Part shown: positions 41,033-49,099 of the stretch, one piece after another | Numbering within the stretch: position 1 is the stretch's first letter | Layout of the letters: each line of letters opens with the position of its first letter | Assembly: GCF_019748715.1 (NCBI RefSeq) | Contig: NZ_JACLBZ010000027.1 | Coordinates: 1-55,247 of the forward strand | Source: Sporosarcina aquimarina | GTDB lineage: Bacteria; Bacillota; Bacilli; Bacillales_A; Planococcaceae | DNA: 55,247 bases | Direction: 5' to 3' | The notes under the pieces: generated by a model | What the model was told of the DNA's origin: nothing | Database searches by the model: none | Seen by the model: only the letters and a program-made list of their open reading frames with translations | Program-made: the position numbers and the translations under genes

Positions 41033-42775
41033 ATGGCTATAAAATTAGACAAAGTAGATGTTGTCGTAGTGGGTACTGGTTGGGCTGGTGGAATCCCATC
41101 AGCAGAACTAGCAAAGAAGGGATATAAGGTAGTAGCTCTAGAACGAGGAAGGGATCACGACCATAGTGATTTTGTTGGCTCTAAAGACGAGCTGCGTTAT
41201 GCATCTCGCTATGAAATTATGACAGATAACTCTATTTCAACTGTCACAGCGCGCGGTACTTTAGATGAAGAAGCATTCCCACTTCGAACGCAAAGTGAAA
41301 ATTTTGAAGGTAACAACGTTGGAGGTAGTAGTGTACACTGGTCAGGCGTTACACAACGTGGACGTAAATTTGATCTCCAAGCACGTTCTATTACGATTGA
41401 CAAATATGGAGAAGATAAAATTCCGGCAGATATGAATTTACAAGATATGGGGATAACATATGAAGAATTAGAACCTTATTTTGACCAATTCGAAAAAACA
41501 GCTGGTACATCTGGTGAAGATGACCCAATGGGACCACCACGTAGTGATAGTTATCCTACAGGACCAATGCGTCCTTCATACCCAGTAAAATTATTTAAAG
41601 AAGCAGCATCCAAATTGGGATACCATCCAATTATGATACCGTCTGCCAACCTTTCTGAGCAATATGAAAATCCGGATGGAGAAACAATTAACGCTTGTCA
41701 ATATTGTTCATTCTGTATGATGTATGGTTGTGATTTCGGCGCGAAATCAGACCCGGTAGCAACAGTTATTCGTACAGCTAAGAAAACAGGTAATTATGAA
41801 ATACGTACAGAATCTTATGCACGCCGTGTGATACATAAAGACGGAAAAGCTTCCGGTGTTTTGTATGTAGACATGCGGACGGGAATGGAATATGAGCAAC
41901 CTGCCGACGTAGTTGTTTTAGCAGGTTACACTATCTCTAACACACATTTAATGTTACTTTCGGAAATTGGGAAACCATATGATCCAAAAACAGGCGAAGG
42001 AGTTATTGGTAAAAACTCTGCCGGATTAGCATCTCCAGGTGGAAGTGCGACTGGTTTCTTTGAAGATAAAAAATTCAACTTATTTATGGGTTCAGGTTCC
42101 TTAGGCGGTACATTTAGTGATCTGGATAGTGACAACATCGATAATTCTGACTTAGGCTTTATCGGTGGAGGGATTTGTGAAATTCGTCAACGTGGCTCAG
42201 GGCCGATTGGTTCCAACCCAGTACCACAAGGCACACCACGATGGGGGAAAGAATTTAAAGAAAAATCACTTCACTACGCAAATCGTATGTTAAGTGTTGG
42301 ATTCATGTCACCGTCATTCGGTTGGAAATTTAACTATATGGACTTAGACCCAAACTATACGGACATGTTTAATGACCCATTATTAAGAATTACACACTCG
42401 GTTACTGAACAAGATAAAAAATTCTCAGAGTACTTTAGTGCACGTGCAGAAGAAATCATGAAGGAAATGGGAGCAGACATTATTGAGAAGGGTAATCCAC
42501 CTCAAGAATGGAGGCATACACAAGGATATGGTGAAACAAGTGGCGGGGTAATTATGGGAGATGACCCAAAGACTTCGGCAGTAAACAACTACTCTCAAGT
42601 CTGGGATATGGATAATTTATTCGTAATCGGAGCATCTGCATTACCACATAAAATTCCTCAACAAACAGGTACACTCGGTGCATTAGCATACCGTGCTGCT
42701 GAAGGAATTGACAAGTACTTATCAGATGGTAGCGGGTTACTAGTTGAAAAGAAATCAAATGCAATAAAAGCATAA
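41033..42775 (+). CDS. GMC-family FAD dehydrogenase, catalytic subunit
   Basis: This 580-aa flavoprotein has the FAD-binding VGTGWAGG (13-20), EGNNVGGSSVHWSGV and a C-terminal NLFVIGASALPHKIPQQTGTLGALAYRAAEGI typical of gluconate/glucose/sorbitol dehydrogenases of the GMC superfamily. It has no signal peptide and should be exported with its Tat-tagged partner. Cys222, Cys225, Cys228 and Cys233 form CX2CX2CX4C, near where related FAD-glucose dehydrogenases carry an Fe-S cluster. No cytochrome c subunit gene follows, unlike in proteobacterial operons. Substrate unknown. Confidence 0.88.
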   Translation: MAIKLDKVDVVVVGTGWAGGIPSAELAKKGYKVVALERGRDHDHSDFVGSKDELRYASRYEIMTDNSISTVTARGTLDEEAFPLRTQSENFEGNNVGGSSVHWSGVTQRGRKFDLQARSITIDKYGEDKIPADMNLQDMGITYEELEPYFDQFEKTAGTSGEDDPMGPPRSDSYPTGPMRPSYPVKLFKEAASKLGYHPIMIPSANLSEQYENPDGETINACQYCSFCMMYGCDFGAKSDPVATVIRTAKKTGNYEIRTESYARRVIHKDGKASGVLYVDMRTGMEYEQPADVVVLAGYTISNTHLMLLSEIGKPYDPKTGEGVIGKNSAGLASPGGSATGFFEDKKFNLFMGSGSLGGTFSDLDSDNIDNSDLGFIGGGICEIRQRGSGPIGSNPVPQGTPRWGKEFKEKSLHYANRMLSVGFMSPSFGWKFNYMDLDPNYTDMFNDPLLRITHSVTEQDKKFSEYFSARAEEIMKEMGADIIEKGNPPQEWRHTQGYGETSGGVIMGDDPKTSAVNNYSQVWDMDNLFVIGASALPHKIPQQTGTLGALAYRAAEGIDKYLSDGSGLLVEKKSNAIKA

Positions 42776-42804
42776 ACAGCCAGTTAATTTGAATACATGC
42801 AATG

Positions 42805-42864
42805 GGACGTAAGATCATACTACGTATATATATTTGACGTAGTATGAACCTCACGTCCTTATTT
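42805..42864 (+). terminator. Terminator after the GMC dehydrogenase gene
   Basis: A long stem runs from GGACGT (42805-42810) to ACGTCC (42853-42858), including TCATACTACGT with ACGTAGTATGA, and ends at a T-rich tract. Confidence 0.8.
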
Positions 42865-42913
42865 TTAATAAATAATAATCCATTGATATTGTAGTAGAAA
42901 GGGTGTTACTATT

Positions 42914-43492
42914 TTGAAAAATACATCGTTCAACATCATCCTACTCATCTTTACACTTACACTTGTCGCTTGTAGTAACGGAAAAATTGAATCAAACATA
43001 TCCGCGACAGTTGCAGACTTCGAATTTACAGACCAACATAATGAAACATTTTCATCAGAACAATTAAAAGGCGACTGGTGGATTGCTTATTTTTTCTATA
43101 CGAACTGTAAAATGGTCTGCCCACAAACAACAGCCAATATCGTAAACGTTCAAGCGACACTAAGGGACGCTGGTATGACACCACCAATCATTGGCTTTAG
43201 TGTAGACCCTGATTTCGATACACCAGCAGTACTTCAAGATTTTGCAGCAATATATGATGCAAACTTCGAAAACATGACCTTTTTGACCGGATATGACTTT
43301 GACAAAATAAAAGAACTATCCAACAAATCCTTTAAAACCGTATTAGACGGGGGAGGACCAGAAGACCATGTATATGCACATAGCACATCTTTTTTCCTTA
43401 TCAATCCGAAAGGCGAAGTCATCAAACGGTATGACGGCCTATCGAAACTAGATTATGAAAACCTCATTGCAGATGCGAAAAAAGTAATGTGA
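42914..43492 (+). CDS. SCO1/SenC/PrrC family lipoprotein
   Basis: This is a 192-aa predicted lipoprotein with lipobox LVAC (Cys20) and a thioredoxin fold. The copper-binding CXXXC is Cys65-Cys69 in NCKMVCPQTT, and His156 in YAHSTSF is the third ligand, so all three metal ligands are present. Sco proteins help assemble CuA of cytochrome oxidase or act as thiol reductants. No oxidase gene is adjacent, so a link to the Tat-exported dehydrogenase is possible but unproven. Start is TTG at 42914 with AAAGGGTG upstream. Confidence 0.85.
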   Translation: MKNTSFNIILLIFTLTLVACSNGKIESNISATVADFEFTDQHNETFSSEQLKGDWWIAYFFYTNCKMVCPQTTANIVNVQATLRDAGMTPPIIGFSVDPDFDTPAVLQDFAAIYDANFENMTFLTGYDFDKIKELSNKSFKTVLDGGGPEDHVYAHSTSFFLINPKGEVIKRYDGLSKLDYENLIADAKKVM

Positions 43493-43521
43493 AAACAAAA
43501 ACTTCATGATTCAAACAATAG

Positions 43522-43779
43522 GTTTTCATTTGCCTTCCTTATGAGAACGACATAGGGCCGGTATCATACGAAAATGCTTGGATTATTGGCACGGACTTAG
43601 TACGGACTGTACGCGATACGAAATACCGCGATGTGCTGGCTGTCGGAACGTATACACCATGGAACAAACAAACGTATTTTGGATACTACGCGAAAGATAT
43701 TGGCTTAATTCAAAGGGGCGATGGTAGTGGAAAGCAAGTAATGGAAGGTGCCTGTAAAGTAGGCACCTTTTTAATTTAA
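43522..43779 (+). pseudogene. 3' remnant of a lost gene with its terminator
   Basis: A frame open for 85 codons, without a start codon and with stops just upstream (43504 and 43519 in frame), reads like a protein C-terminus: SYENAWIIGTDLVRTVRD, YRDVLAVGTYTPWN, TYFGYYAKDIGLIQ. The YYAKDIGLI-type ending resembles C-termini of secreted Bacillus lipoproteins that I cannot name. A terminator overlaps its end. The 5' part seems to have been removed when the Sco/dehydrogenase block arrived. Its last 9 nt overlap the histidine kinase stop region. Confidence 0.55.
43745..43774 (+). terminator. Terminator of the gene remnant
   Basis: AAGGTGCCT (43745-43753) pairs with AGGCACCTT (43761-43769), followed by T-rich sequence. 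It may also be read by the convergent histidine kinase gene. Confidence 0.8.
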
Positions 43780-45147
43780 GAAAATCTCTACTTTCGTTCC
43801 TTTTCCAATGTCACTCGTCAATGTAATATGTCCTCCATGTGCCTCGATAATGTCTTTCGAAATGGCAAGCCCAAGTCCAGTGCCGTGAATGTTGTCCGTA
43901 TTGGATCCTCTGTAATAACGGTTGAATATTTGTTCAATGTCTTGCTTTGCAATGCCTTTCCCATCGTCTTCGATTGTGAGCCCTGTATCCGAAACACTAA
44001 TAGTGATCGCTATGTCACGATCATTATGAATAATCGCGTTGTGAATGAAATTCAAAATGGCTCGTTTCATTAAATGCCGGTCGATACTCCATATTGCATT
44101 GTGTGCGTTGCCTTCAAATGAAATTGCGTGATCGCTGTATCTCGGGTCGTTCAATACATCTATAACTATTTCGCGGACGAAGCTTGCGGGACGTGTATCT
44201 TCACGATGTAATGGCATTTCCTGATTACGTAAGCGCATCGTTAAATTAAAATCATCCAATAGATCCTTCATATAAATGGATTTTCGTTCGATGATTTCCG
44301 CATACTCTGCACGTTCCGATTCCATCACGTCTTGTCCACGTAGCAATTCTGCAAAGCCTCGAATGGATGCGAGAGGCGTTTTTAAGTCATGCGAAACATT
44401 GCTAATCCATTCTTCGCGCATCTTTTCAAGCTTCATGCGCTCCTCTTCATGGGCCTGCAATGTTTCAGAAACTGAATTCAAATTTGAAAAGACTGGTTTG
44501 AAGACACCTTGACGCTTCATTTTTTGGATGGAGAAATTTCGCTCTTTCAGCTGTGAAATCCGGTCGATTATGTACGAAACCGGCTTTGTTATGATCATGC
44601 TAAAAAGCAATCCGACGAGCATTGCGATAAGCAGATCGGCAATTGTAATGCCGACGAATGCTTTTGATACATAGGACAGGAATGACTGGGCATTGAACAT
44701 GAAGACAACACGCTGTTCAGTGGAATTTTGAACGCCCAATAAATAGCTGTATTCTTCAAATTGACCGACATAATACGTTGTTAATTGATCGTCCATATAC
44801 TTATAAATATGGACGAGCTCAACCGGACTGTAGTGTGTAGGTGCATCTTTGGGTGCAAGGGCAGCAGTAACGACATGCCCGTTTGAATCTAGTACTTGGA
44901 GCCAACCGCCAAATTCCCGAAGTGCCTGAATCCCTTCGTCTGTAATGAGGGGCTGCTCATTTTCCGTCGACAGATAACGAGAAAATTGGCGGGTGAAAGA
45001 TTCGCCGGTATCAGTAGATAAGCTGTCATTGCCGTTTGTCTGTTGGAAGTAAAGTACACCGATTAATATAATTAAATTAACGAAAATGACAATAAAGACA
45101 ATGCTCAAGACTGAAAATAAGTATTGGACAGTCAACTTCCATTTCAT
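43771..45147 (-). CDS. Sensor histidine kinase with extracellular domain
   Basis: This is a 458-aa two-pass kinase. TM1 spans about 8-33, an extracellular domain about 34-162, and TM2 about 163-187. HAMP-like and dimerisation regions follow, then the H-box SHDLKTPLASIRG (His253). The N-box NFIHNAIIHN, DDGKGI and GTGLGLAISKDIIEAHGG complete the ATPase domain. The large sensor domain differs from BceS-type kinases, which have almost none. It is 8 nt downstream of the response regulator gene and is divergent from a BceAB/YxdLM-type exporter, which it probably controls. Confidence 0.9.
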   Translation of the reverse strand: MKWKLTVQYLFSVLSIVFIVIFVNLIILIGVLYFQQTNGNDSLSTDTGESFTRQFSRYLSTENEQPLITDEGIQALREFGGWLQVLDSNGHVVTAALAPKDAPTHYSPVELVHIYKYMDDQLTTYYVGQFEEYSYLLGVQNSTEQRVVFMFNAQSFLSYVSKAFVGITIADLLIAMLVGLLFSMIITKPVSYIIDRISQLKERNFSIQKMKRQGVFKPVFSNLNSVSETLQAHEEERMKLEKMREEWISNVSHDLKTPLASIRGFAELLRGQDVMESERAEYAEIIERKSIYMKDLLDDFNLTMRLRNQEMPLHREDTRPASFVREIVIDVLNDPRYSDHAISFEGNAHNAIWSIDRHLMKRAILNFIHNAIIHNDRDIAITISVSDTGLTIEDDGKGIAKQDIEQIFNRYYRGSNTDNIHGTGLGLAISKDIIEAHGGHITLTSDIGKGTKVEIFLN

Positions 45148-45155
45148 CGAATCAC

Positions 45156-45866
45156 CTATTTCACAATGAATTTATAGCCCAATCCTTTTACGGTTGTGAG
45201 ATATGCAGGCTTTGATGGATGATCCTCAATTTTTTCGCGGAGGCGGCGGATATGAACCATTAACGTATTATCCGCACCGAAAAAGTCTTCCCCCCAAACA
45301 CGTTCAAAAAGTGTCTCTTTGCTCAAAATTTGATTTGGATTCTGCATGAAAGAAGCCATCAATCCCATTTCTTTAGCTGTCAGTTCCAAAGCTACGCCGT
45401 TCTTCAGTACTTCGGTTTGCGCCTCGTTCATAGAAAACGGTCCAATGGCAATCTCTTTAGGTTGGGAAGTTGCCTCTATTTCATGATAGCCAGCACGTCT
45501 TAATTGGGCTTTCACCCTGAAGGCGACTTCCTTTGGGCTGAATGGTTTTGTAATATAGTCATCGCCCCCAAGAGCGAGCCCTAAAATTTTATCTGTTTCG
45601 TCGGATTTTGCTGATAGAAATAAAATGGGGATATGGGAAACTTCTCGAATCTTTTTGCATAAATCATAACCTTCCCCATCTGGAAGCATGATGTCTAAAA
45701 TTGCTATATCCGGCGAGGATGCTTCAAACTGCTCCCAACCTTCCCTTACGGATCCAGCCGTTTTGATCTCCGAAAAGCCTTCCTTCATAAGTGCAGTTTC
45801 CATTAAATGACGCAGATCGCTTTCATCATCTACGATTAAGATGCGTGGTTTTTCCAAATGATACAC
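45156..45866 (-). CDS. OmpR-family response regulator
   Basis: This 236-aa regulator has a receiver domain with the acidic pair DD near 13-14, phosphoacceptor Asp58 (IAILDIMLPDGEG) and the Lys in SAKS. The C-terminal winged helix contains LTAKEMGLM, ILSKETLFERVWG and NTLMVHIRRLREKI. It precedes the kinase gene. An 11-bp-periodic repeat in the divergent intergenic region is a good candidate for its binding site. B. subtilis YxdJ holds the equivalent place next to yxdLM-yxeA. Confidence 0.92.
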   Translation of the reverse strand: MYHLEKPRILIVDDESDLRHLMETALMKEGFSEIKTAGSVREGWEQFEASSPDIAILDIMLPDGEGYDLCKKIREVSHIPILFLSAKSDETDKILGLALGGDDYITKPFSPKEVAFRVKAQLRRAGYHEIEATSQPKEIAIGPFSMNEAQTEVLKNGVALELTAKEMGLMASFMQNPNQILSKETLFERVWGEDFFGADNTLMVHIRRLREKIEDHPSKPAYLTTVKGLGYKFIVK

Positions 45867-45923
45867 TTCCTTTCAAGCAACGTTGACCCAAGTATAAAGC
45901 AATTCTCTAAAACCCGCCCGTAT

Positions 45924-45977
45924 TTAAGGATAATGTAAGGTCGGCGTAAAATTAGCTTAAGGTTCGCCAAGTATAGT
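45924..45977 (+). promoter_or_regulatory. Response-regulator binding repeats and exporter promoter
   Basis: TTAAGG (45924), GTAAGG (45935), GTAAAA (45946) and TTAAGG (45957) start exactly 11 bp apart, one helical turn. A -10 TATAGT (45972-45977) follows and there is no good -35. OmpR/PhoB-type regulators bind such direct repeats, so activation of the exporter by this system is likely. Confidence 0.65.
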
Positions 45978-46004
45978 AAAGATATACGAAAGAGGTGCAA
46001 CTAA

Positions 46005-46772
46005 ATGGAGTCATTATTACTTGTGAAAGACGTTGAAAAAAAATACGGAAAAGATGCGAATACATTCAAAGCGCTTGAACATATTTCGTTTGAAATCGAT
46101 CATGGTGAGTTTGTTGGAATTATGGGTCCTTCGGGAGCAGGGAAGTCCACGTTGCTGAATGTCCTAGCAACGATCGATACACCTACAACTGGAGATATTT
46201 ATATCGGGAAGGATAACATTGCAAAGATGAAAGAAGAAAAACTTGCGGATTTTCGGCGAGACCATCTAGGATTTATCTTTCAAGATTATAATCTATTGGA
46301 TTCGTTGACTGTCCGCGAAAATATCTTATTGCCATTAGCGATTGCAAAAATTAAACCCGAGGAAATTGCTAAGCGGGTGGATGAAATCGCGGGTACATTC
46401 GGCATATCAGACTTGCTTAATAAATACCCGTATCAAATTTCAGGTGGACAGAAACAGCGTACAGCAGCAAGTCGCGCATTAATTTCCAATCCGAAAATAA
46501 TTTTTGCGGATGAACCGACAGGCGCGCTCGATTCAAAGTCGGCCACAGATTTGCTTGAAAGTATGAGTTCGTTAAATGAAAAGCATGAAACGACGATTAT
46601 GATGGTGACACATGATGCTTATGCAGCAAGTTTTTGCCGCAGAATTTTATTTATTAAAGACGGACGGCTATCGAAAGAGATTTTTCGTGGAAGTAAGACG
46701 CGGAAAGAGTTTTTCCAAATGATTTTGGATGAATTGGCGCAAATGGGCGGTGATGTGAATGACGTTATTTGA
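46005..46772 (+). CDS. ABC exporter ATPase, BceA/YxdL-like
   Basis: This is a 255-aa MacB/BceA-type ATPase. Walker A is GPSGAGKST, followed by the Q-loop FIFQDYNLLDSLTVRENILLPL, signature ISGGQKQRTAASRAL and Walker B IIFADEPTGALDS. These match peptide-antibiotic resistance exporters. ATG 46005 follows AGAGGTG. It overlaps the permease gene by 14 nt and is driven by a promoter with response-regulator repeats. The likely role is resistance to or sensing of cationic peptides, by analogy with B. subtilis YxdLM and BceAB. Confidence 0.92.
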   Translation: MESLLLVKDVEKKYGKDANTFKALEHISFEIDHGEFVGIMGPSGAGKSTLLNVLATIDTPTTGDIYIGKDNIAKMKEEKLADFRRDHLGFIFQDYNLLDSLTVRENILLPLAIAKIKPEEIAKRVDEIAGTFGISDLLNKYPYQISGGQKQRTAASRALISNPKIIFADEPTGALDSKSATDLLESMSSLNEKHETTIMMVTHDAYAASFCRRILFIKDGRLSKEIFRGSKTRKEFFQMILDELAQMGGDVNDVI

Positions 46773-48612
46773 ATTGGCGTTGAAAAATATCCGCCGCAAT
46801 ATGAAAAGCTATTCGCTTTATATAGGCTCCACCGTCTTTTCCATCTTGATATATTTCACATTTGCTACGTTAAAATATAGTGAGGATATTAGTGGAATGG
46901 CTGAAACGTCAAAGCAGATTAAAGGAATCATGGGGGCATCTGCATTTGTGCTCATGATTTTCGTAGCGATCTTCATATTGTATTCCAATTCATTCTTCAT
47001 GAAAAAGCGGAAGAAGGAAGTTGCGCTCTATTCTTTATTAGGCGTACGCAAAAAGTCGATTGGATTCCTTTTGTTCTTTGAGAACATGGTGATTGGGTTG
47101 GTATCGCTCGGTATTGGTGTTGTTTTAGGCTTTTTGTTGTCCAGAATGTTGCTCACCATTCTCTTGAAGCTGATGGGTCTCGACATCGTTGCTGGATTCG
47201 CTTTTTCAATGAACGCGCTAATTAATACATGTATAGTATTTTTCATTATTTTCTTATTCACTTCGTTGATGGGACATCGTATCATTTACCGTTTCAAGTT
47301 GATTGATTTGTTCCATGCGGAAAAAAAGGGAGAGAATGTGCCGAAAGCAAGGGTCATCACAGCCGTACTAGGTGTGGCGTCGTTGGCAATCGCGTACTAT
47401 CTTGCCTTGCAGGACTTAACGGAATCACAGGTATGGCGTGTGTTTGGACTAGCAACCCCGATTGTCATCATCGCCTTTACAGTACTCGGCTCGTATTTGC
47501 TGTTCCATAGCGTATTAGTGTATGTGCTGTCAGCTTTGAAAGGAAATGCACGCTGGGCTTGGAAAGGTCTTCATATGATGACGGCGTCACAGCTGCTTTA
47601 CAGGATAAGAGGAAACGCGAAAACGCTAACGCTAATTACGATATTGAGTGCGACGACCATTACATCAGGAGGCGCAGTTTTCGGTGTTTATTACAATGCC
47701 GAAAAAAATGTGAGGGAGTATACTCCTTACACATTCATGTGGGAAGGAGAGAAGCAGGCTATCGACACGTCGATAATCGAATCGGAAATCACGTTCTATA
47801 GCAAGATGATCCGAGTTGCACTCGATAAGTATGAAATGGAATATGTTGTAATTGATGAAGCGACCTTCGGCAAGTTGGCAAAGGATTTAGGTTGGTCAGA
47901 TATTCAAAAGTTACGACAGAATGAGGTCTTTGCAATCGATGCATTTTTTGATGAACGCTGGTCTGAAAAATTGGATTCTGTAACGATAAACAAGGTAGAG
48001 TTTCCAGTCGCCAAATTCTATGATAAAGTGCTGTTCAATGTCGAGACGTTAGGTGGAAATGCAATTGTCGTACCGGAACAACTGTATGACGAAATCAAAT
48101 CCGATGAGACACTGATACAAGCTGTCAAAGTAACCAACTATAAAAACCAGTCTGCTGTATCGGACCGGTTAGCTGCTTCGACCGAGAACTTCTCAAGTGC
48201 GACAGCGGATTATAAAAATACAATCGAATCGTTGGGTGCATTGCTTTTCGTGGGAAGCTTTTTAGGGCTTGTCTTCCTCGTCGCAACAGGCAGCATCATC
48301 TTCTTCAAAATGATGACTGAAGCGGAAGAGGATAAAGCGAAATATGCAATTCTTCATAAAATTGGCGTCTCAAAAAAGGATATGAACAGGACGATTCGTG
48401 GGCAGGTCGGCGTCATCTTTACAGTTCCGCTTGTTCTTGGACTTATTCACGGAGGCGTTGCATTGGTCGCAGTGTCCAATATGTTCATGATGGATTTCCT
48501 TGTGCCAGTCGTCATTTGGATGTTGGCTTACACAATGATTTACGCGATGTACTATTTTGCTACGGTACGCAGCTTCATTAAAACAATTAGAAGAGGATAT
48601 TTGGAGGGGTAA
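46759..48612 (+). CDS. FtsX-like permease, BceB/YxdM-like
   Basis: This 617-aa permease has the ten-helix BceB layout: one N-terminal helix, a three-helix FtsX block, further helices, an extracellular domain of about 190 residues (roughly 315-505) and a C-terminal three-helix FtsX block. KKEVALYSLLGVRKKSIG and KYAILHKIGVSKKDMNRTIRGQ are the typical cytoplasmic coupling segments. It overlaps the ATPase gene and is followed 2 nt later by a YxeA gene. The large extracellular loop is the part thought to recognise peptide antibiotics in this family. Confidence 0.9.
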   Translation: MTLFELALKNIRRNMKSYSLYIGSTVFSILIYFTFATLKYSEDISGMAETSKQIKGIMGASAFVLMIFVAIFILYSNSFFMKKRKKEVALYSLLGVRKKSIGFLLFFENMVIGLVSLGIGVVLGFLLSRMLLTILLKLMGLDIVAGFAFSMNALINTCIVFFIIFLFTSLMGHRIIYRFKLIDLFHAEKKGENVPKARVITAVLGVASLAIAYYLALQDLTESQVWRVFGLATPIVIIAFTVLGSYLLFHSVLVYVLSALKGNARWAWKGLHMMTASQLLYRIRGNAKTLTLITILSATTITSGGAVFGVYYNAEKNVREYTPYTFMWEGEKQAIDTSIIESEITFYSKMIRVALDKYEMEYVVIDEATFGKLAKDLGWSDIQKLRQNEVFAIDAFFDERWSEKLDSVTINKVEFPVAKFYDKVLFNVETLGGNAIVVPEQLYDEIKSDETLIQAVKVTNYKNQSAVSDRLAASTENFSSATADYKNTIESLGALLFVGSFLGLVFLVATGSIIFFKMMTEAEEDKAKYAILHKIGVSKKDMNRTIRGQVGVIFTVPLVLGLIHGGVALVAVSNMFMMDFLVPVVIWMLAYTMIYAMYYFATVRSFIKTIRRGYLEG

Positions 48613-48614
48613 TT

Positions 48615-48965
48615 ATGAGAAAAGGATTAATTTTGGCAGGTGTCATCGCCGTGTTATTAGCTGGGGCTGTCTTTGCGTTAGCAAAGGTGGACTTTAACAG
48701 AATGGGGAAAGGCAATGCCTACTATCATATCTCACCAGCGCATTCGGTTGAAGAGACAAAACTGGACTCAGGTGAAATCATGAAAAGATACTTGTATACT
48801 GGTCCTGCTTATAAAGAAAATGGTAAAGAAATCGAAGTAGAATTCACAGCAGCAAAAGAGCTGCGAAAAGGCGCATATTTGAAGTTATATCTGACTAAAG
48901 GAGATGACGTCACTTCTTATGATGAAGTGGAATTGTCAGATATTCCCGATAAGGTGAAGTTTTAA
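48615..48965 (+). CDS. yxeA: YxeA family (DUF1093) secreted protein
   Basis: This is a 116-aa protein with an N-terminal signal or anchor helix (about 5-24) and a small beta-barrel-like domain including KRYLYTGPAYKENGKEIEVEF and LRKGAYLKLYLTKGDDVTSYDEVELSDIP, characteristic of YxeA. B. subtilis yxeA also follows yxdM. TTGGAGGGG precedes ATG 48615. The molecular role is unknown, but the operon context links it to the peptide exporter. Confidence 0.85.
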   Translation: MRKGLILAGVIAVLLAGAVFALAKVDFNRMGKGNAYYHISPAHSVEETKLDSGEIMKRYLYTGPAYKENGKEIEVEFTAAKELRKGAYLKLYLTKGDDVTSYDEVELSDIPDKVKF

Positions 48966-48975
48966 ATTCTAAGTT

Positions 48976-49009
48976 AAACCCGTCCAAACACTATCGGACG
49001 GGTTTTTTT
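48976..49009 (+). terminator. Terminator after yxeA
   Basis: A perfect 10-bp stem, AAACCCGTCC (48976-48985) with GGACGGGTTT (48996-49005), is followed by more T residues. Confidence 0.9.
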
Positions 49010-49018
49010 ACTTTATAA

Positions 49019-49060
49019 GAGAAACATTTATGATAATTTGAATTGGCGTAAAAGTGTCAA
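49019..49060 (+). repeat. Possible degenerate dispersed repeat, copy D
   Basis: GAGAAACATTTATGATAATTTGAATTGGCG resembles the middle of copies A-C (an ACATTC-ATGATT-GAATTAACG pattern), with several differences. It lies between the exporter operon and the oxidase gene. Confidence 0.35.
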
Positions 49061-49099
49061 TAAACGTGTAGATTTAATGCATGGTTAGAATGAAATGTT

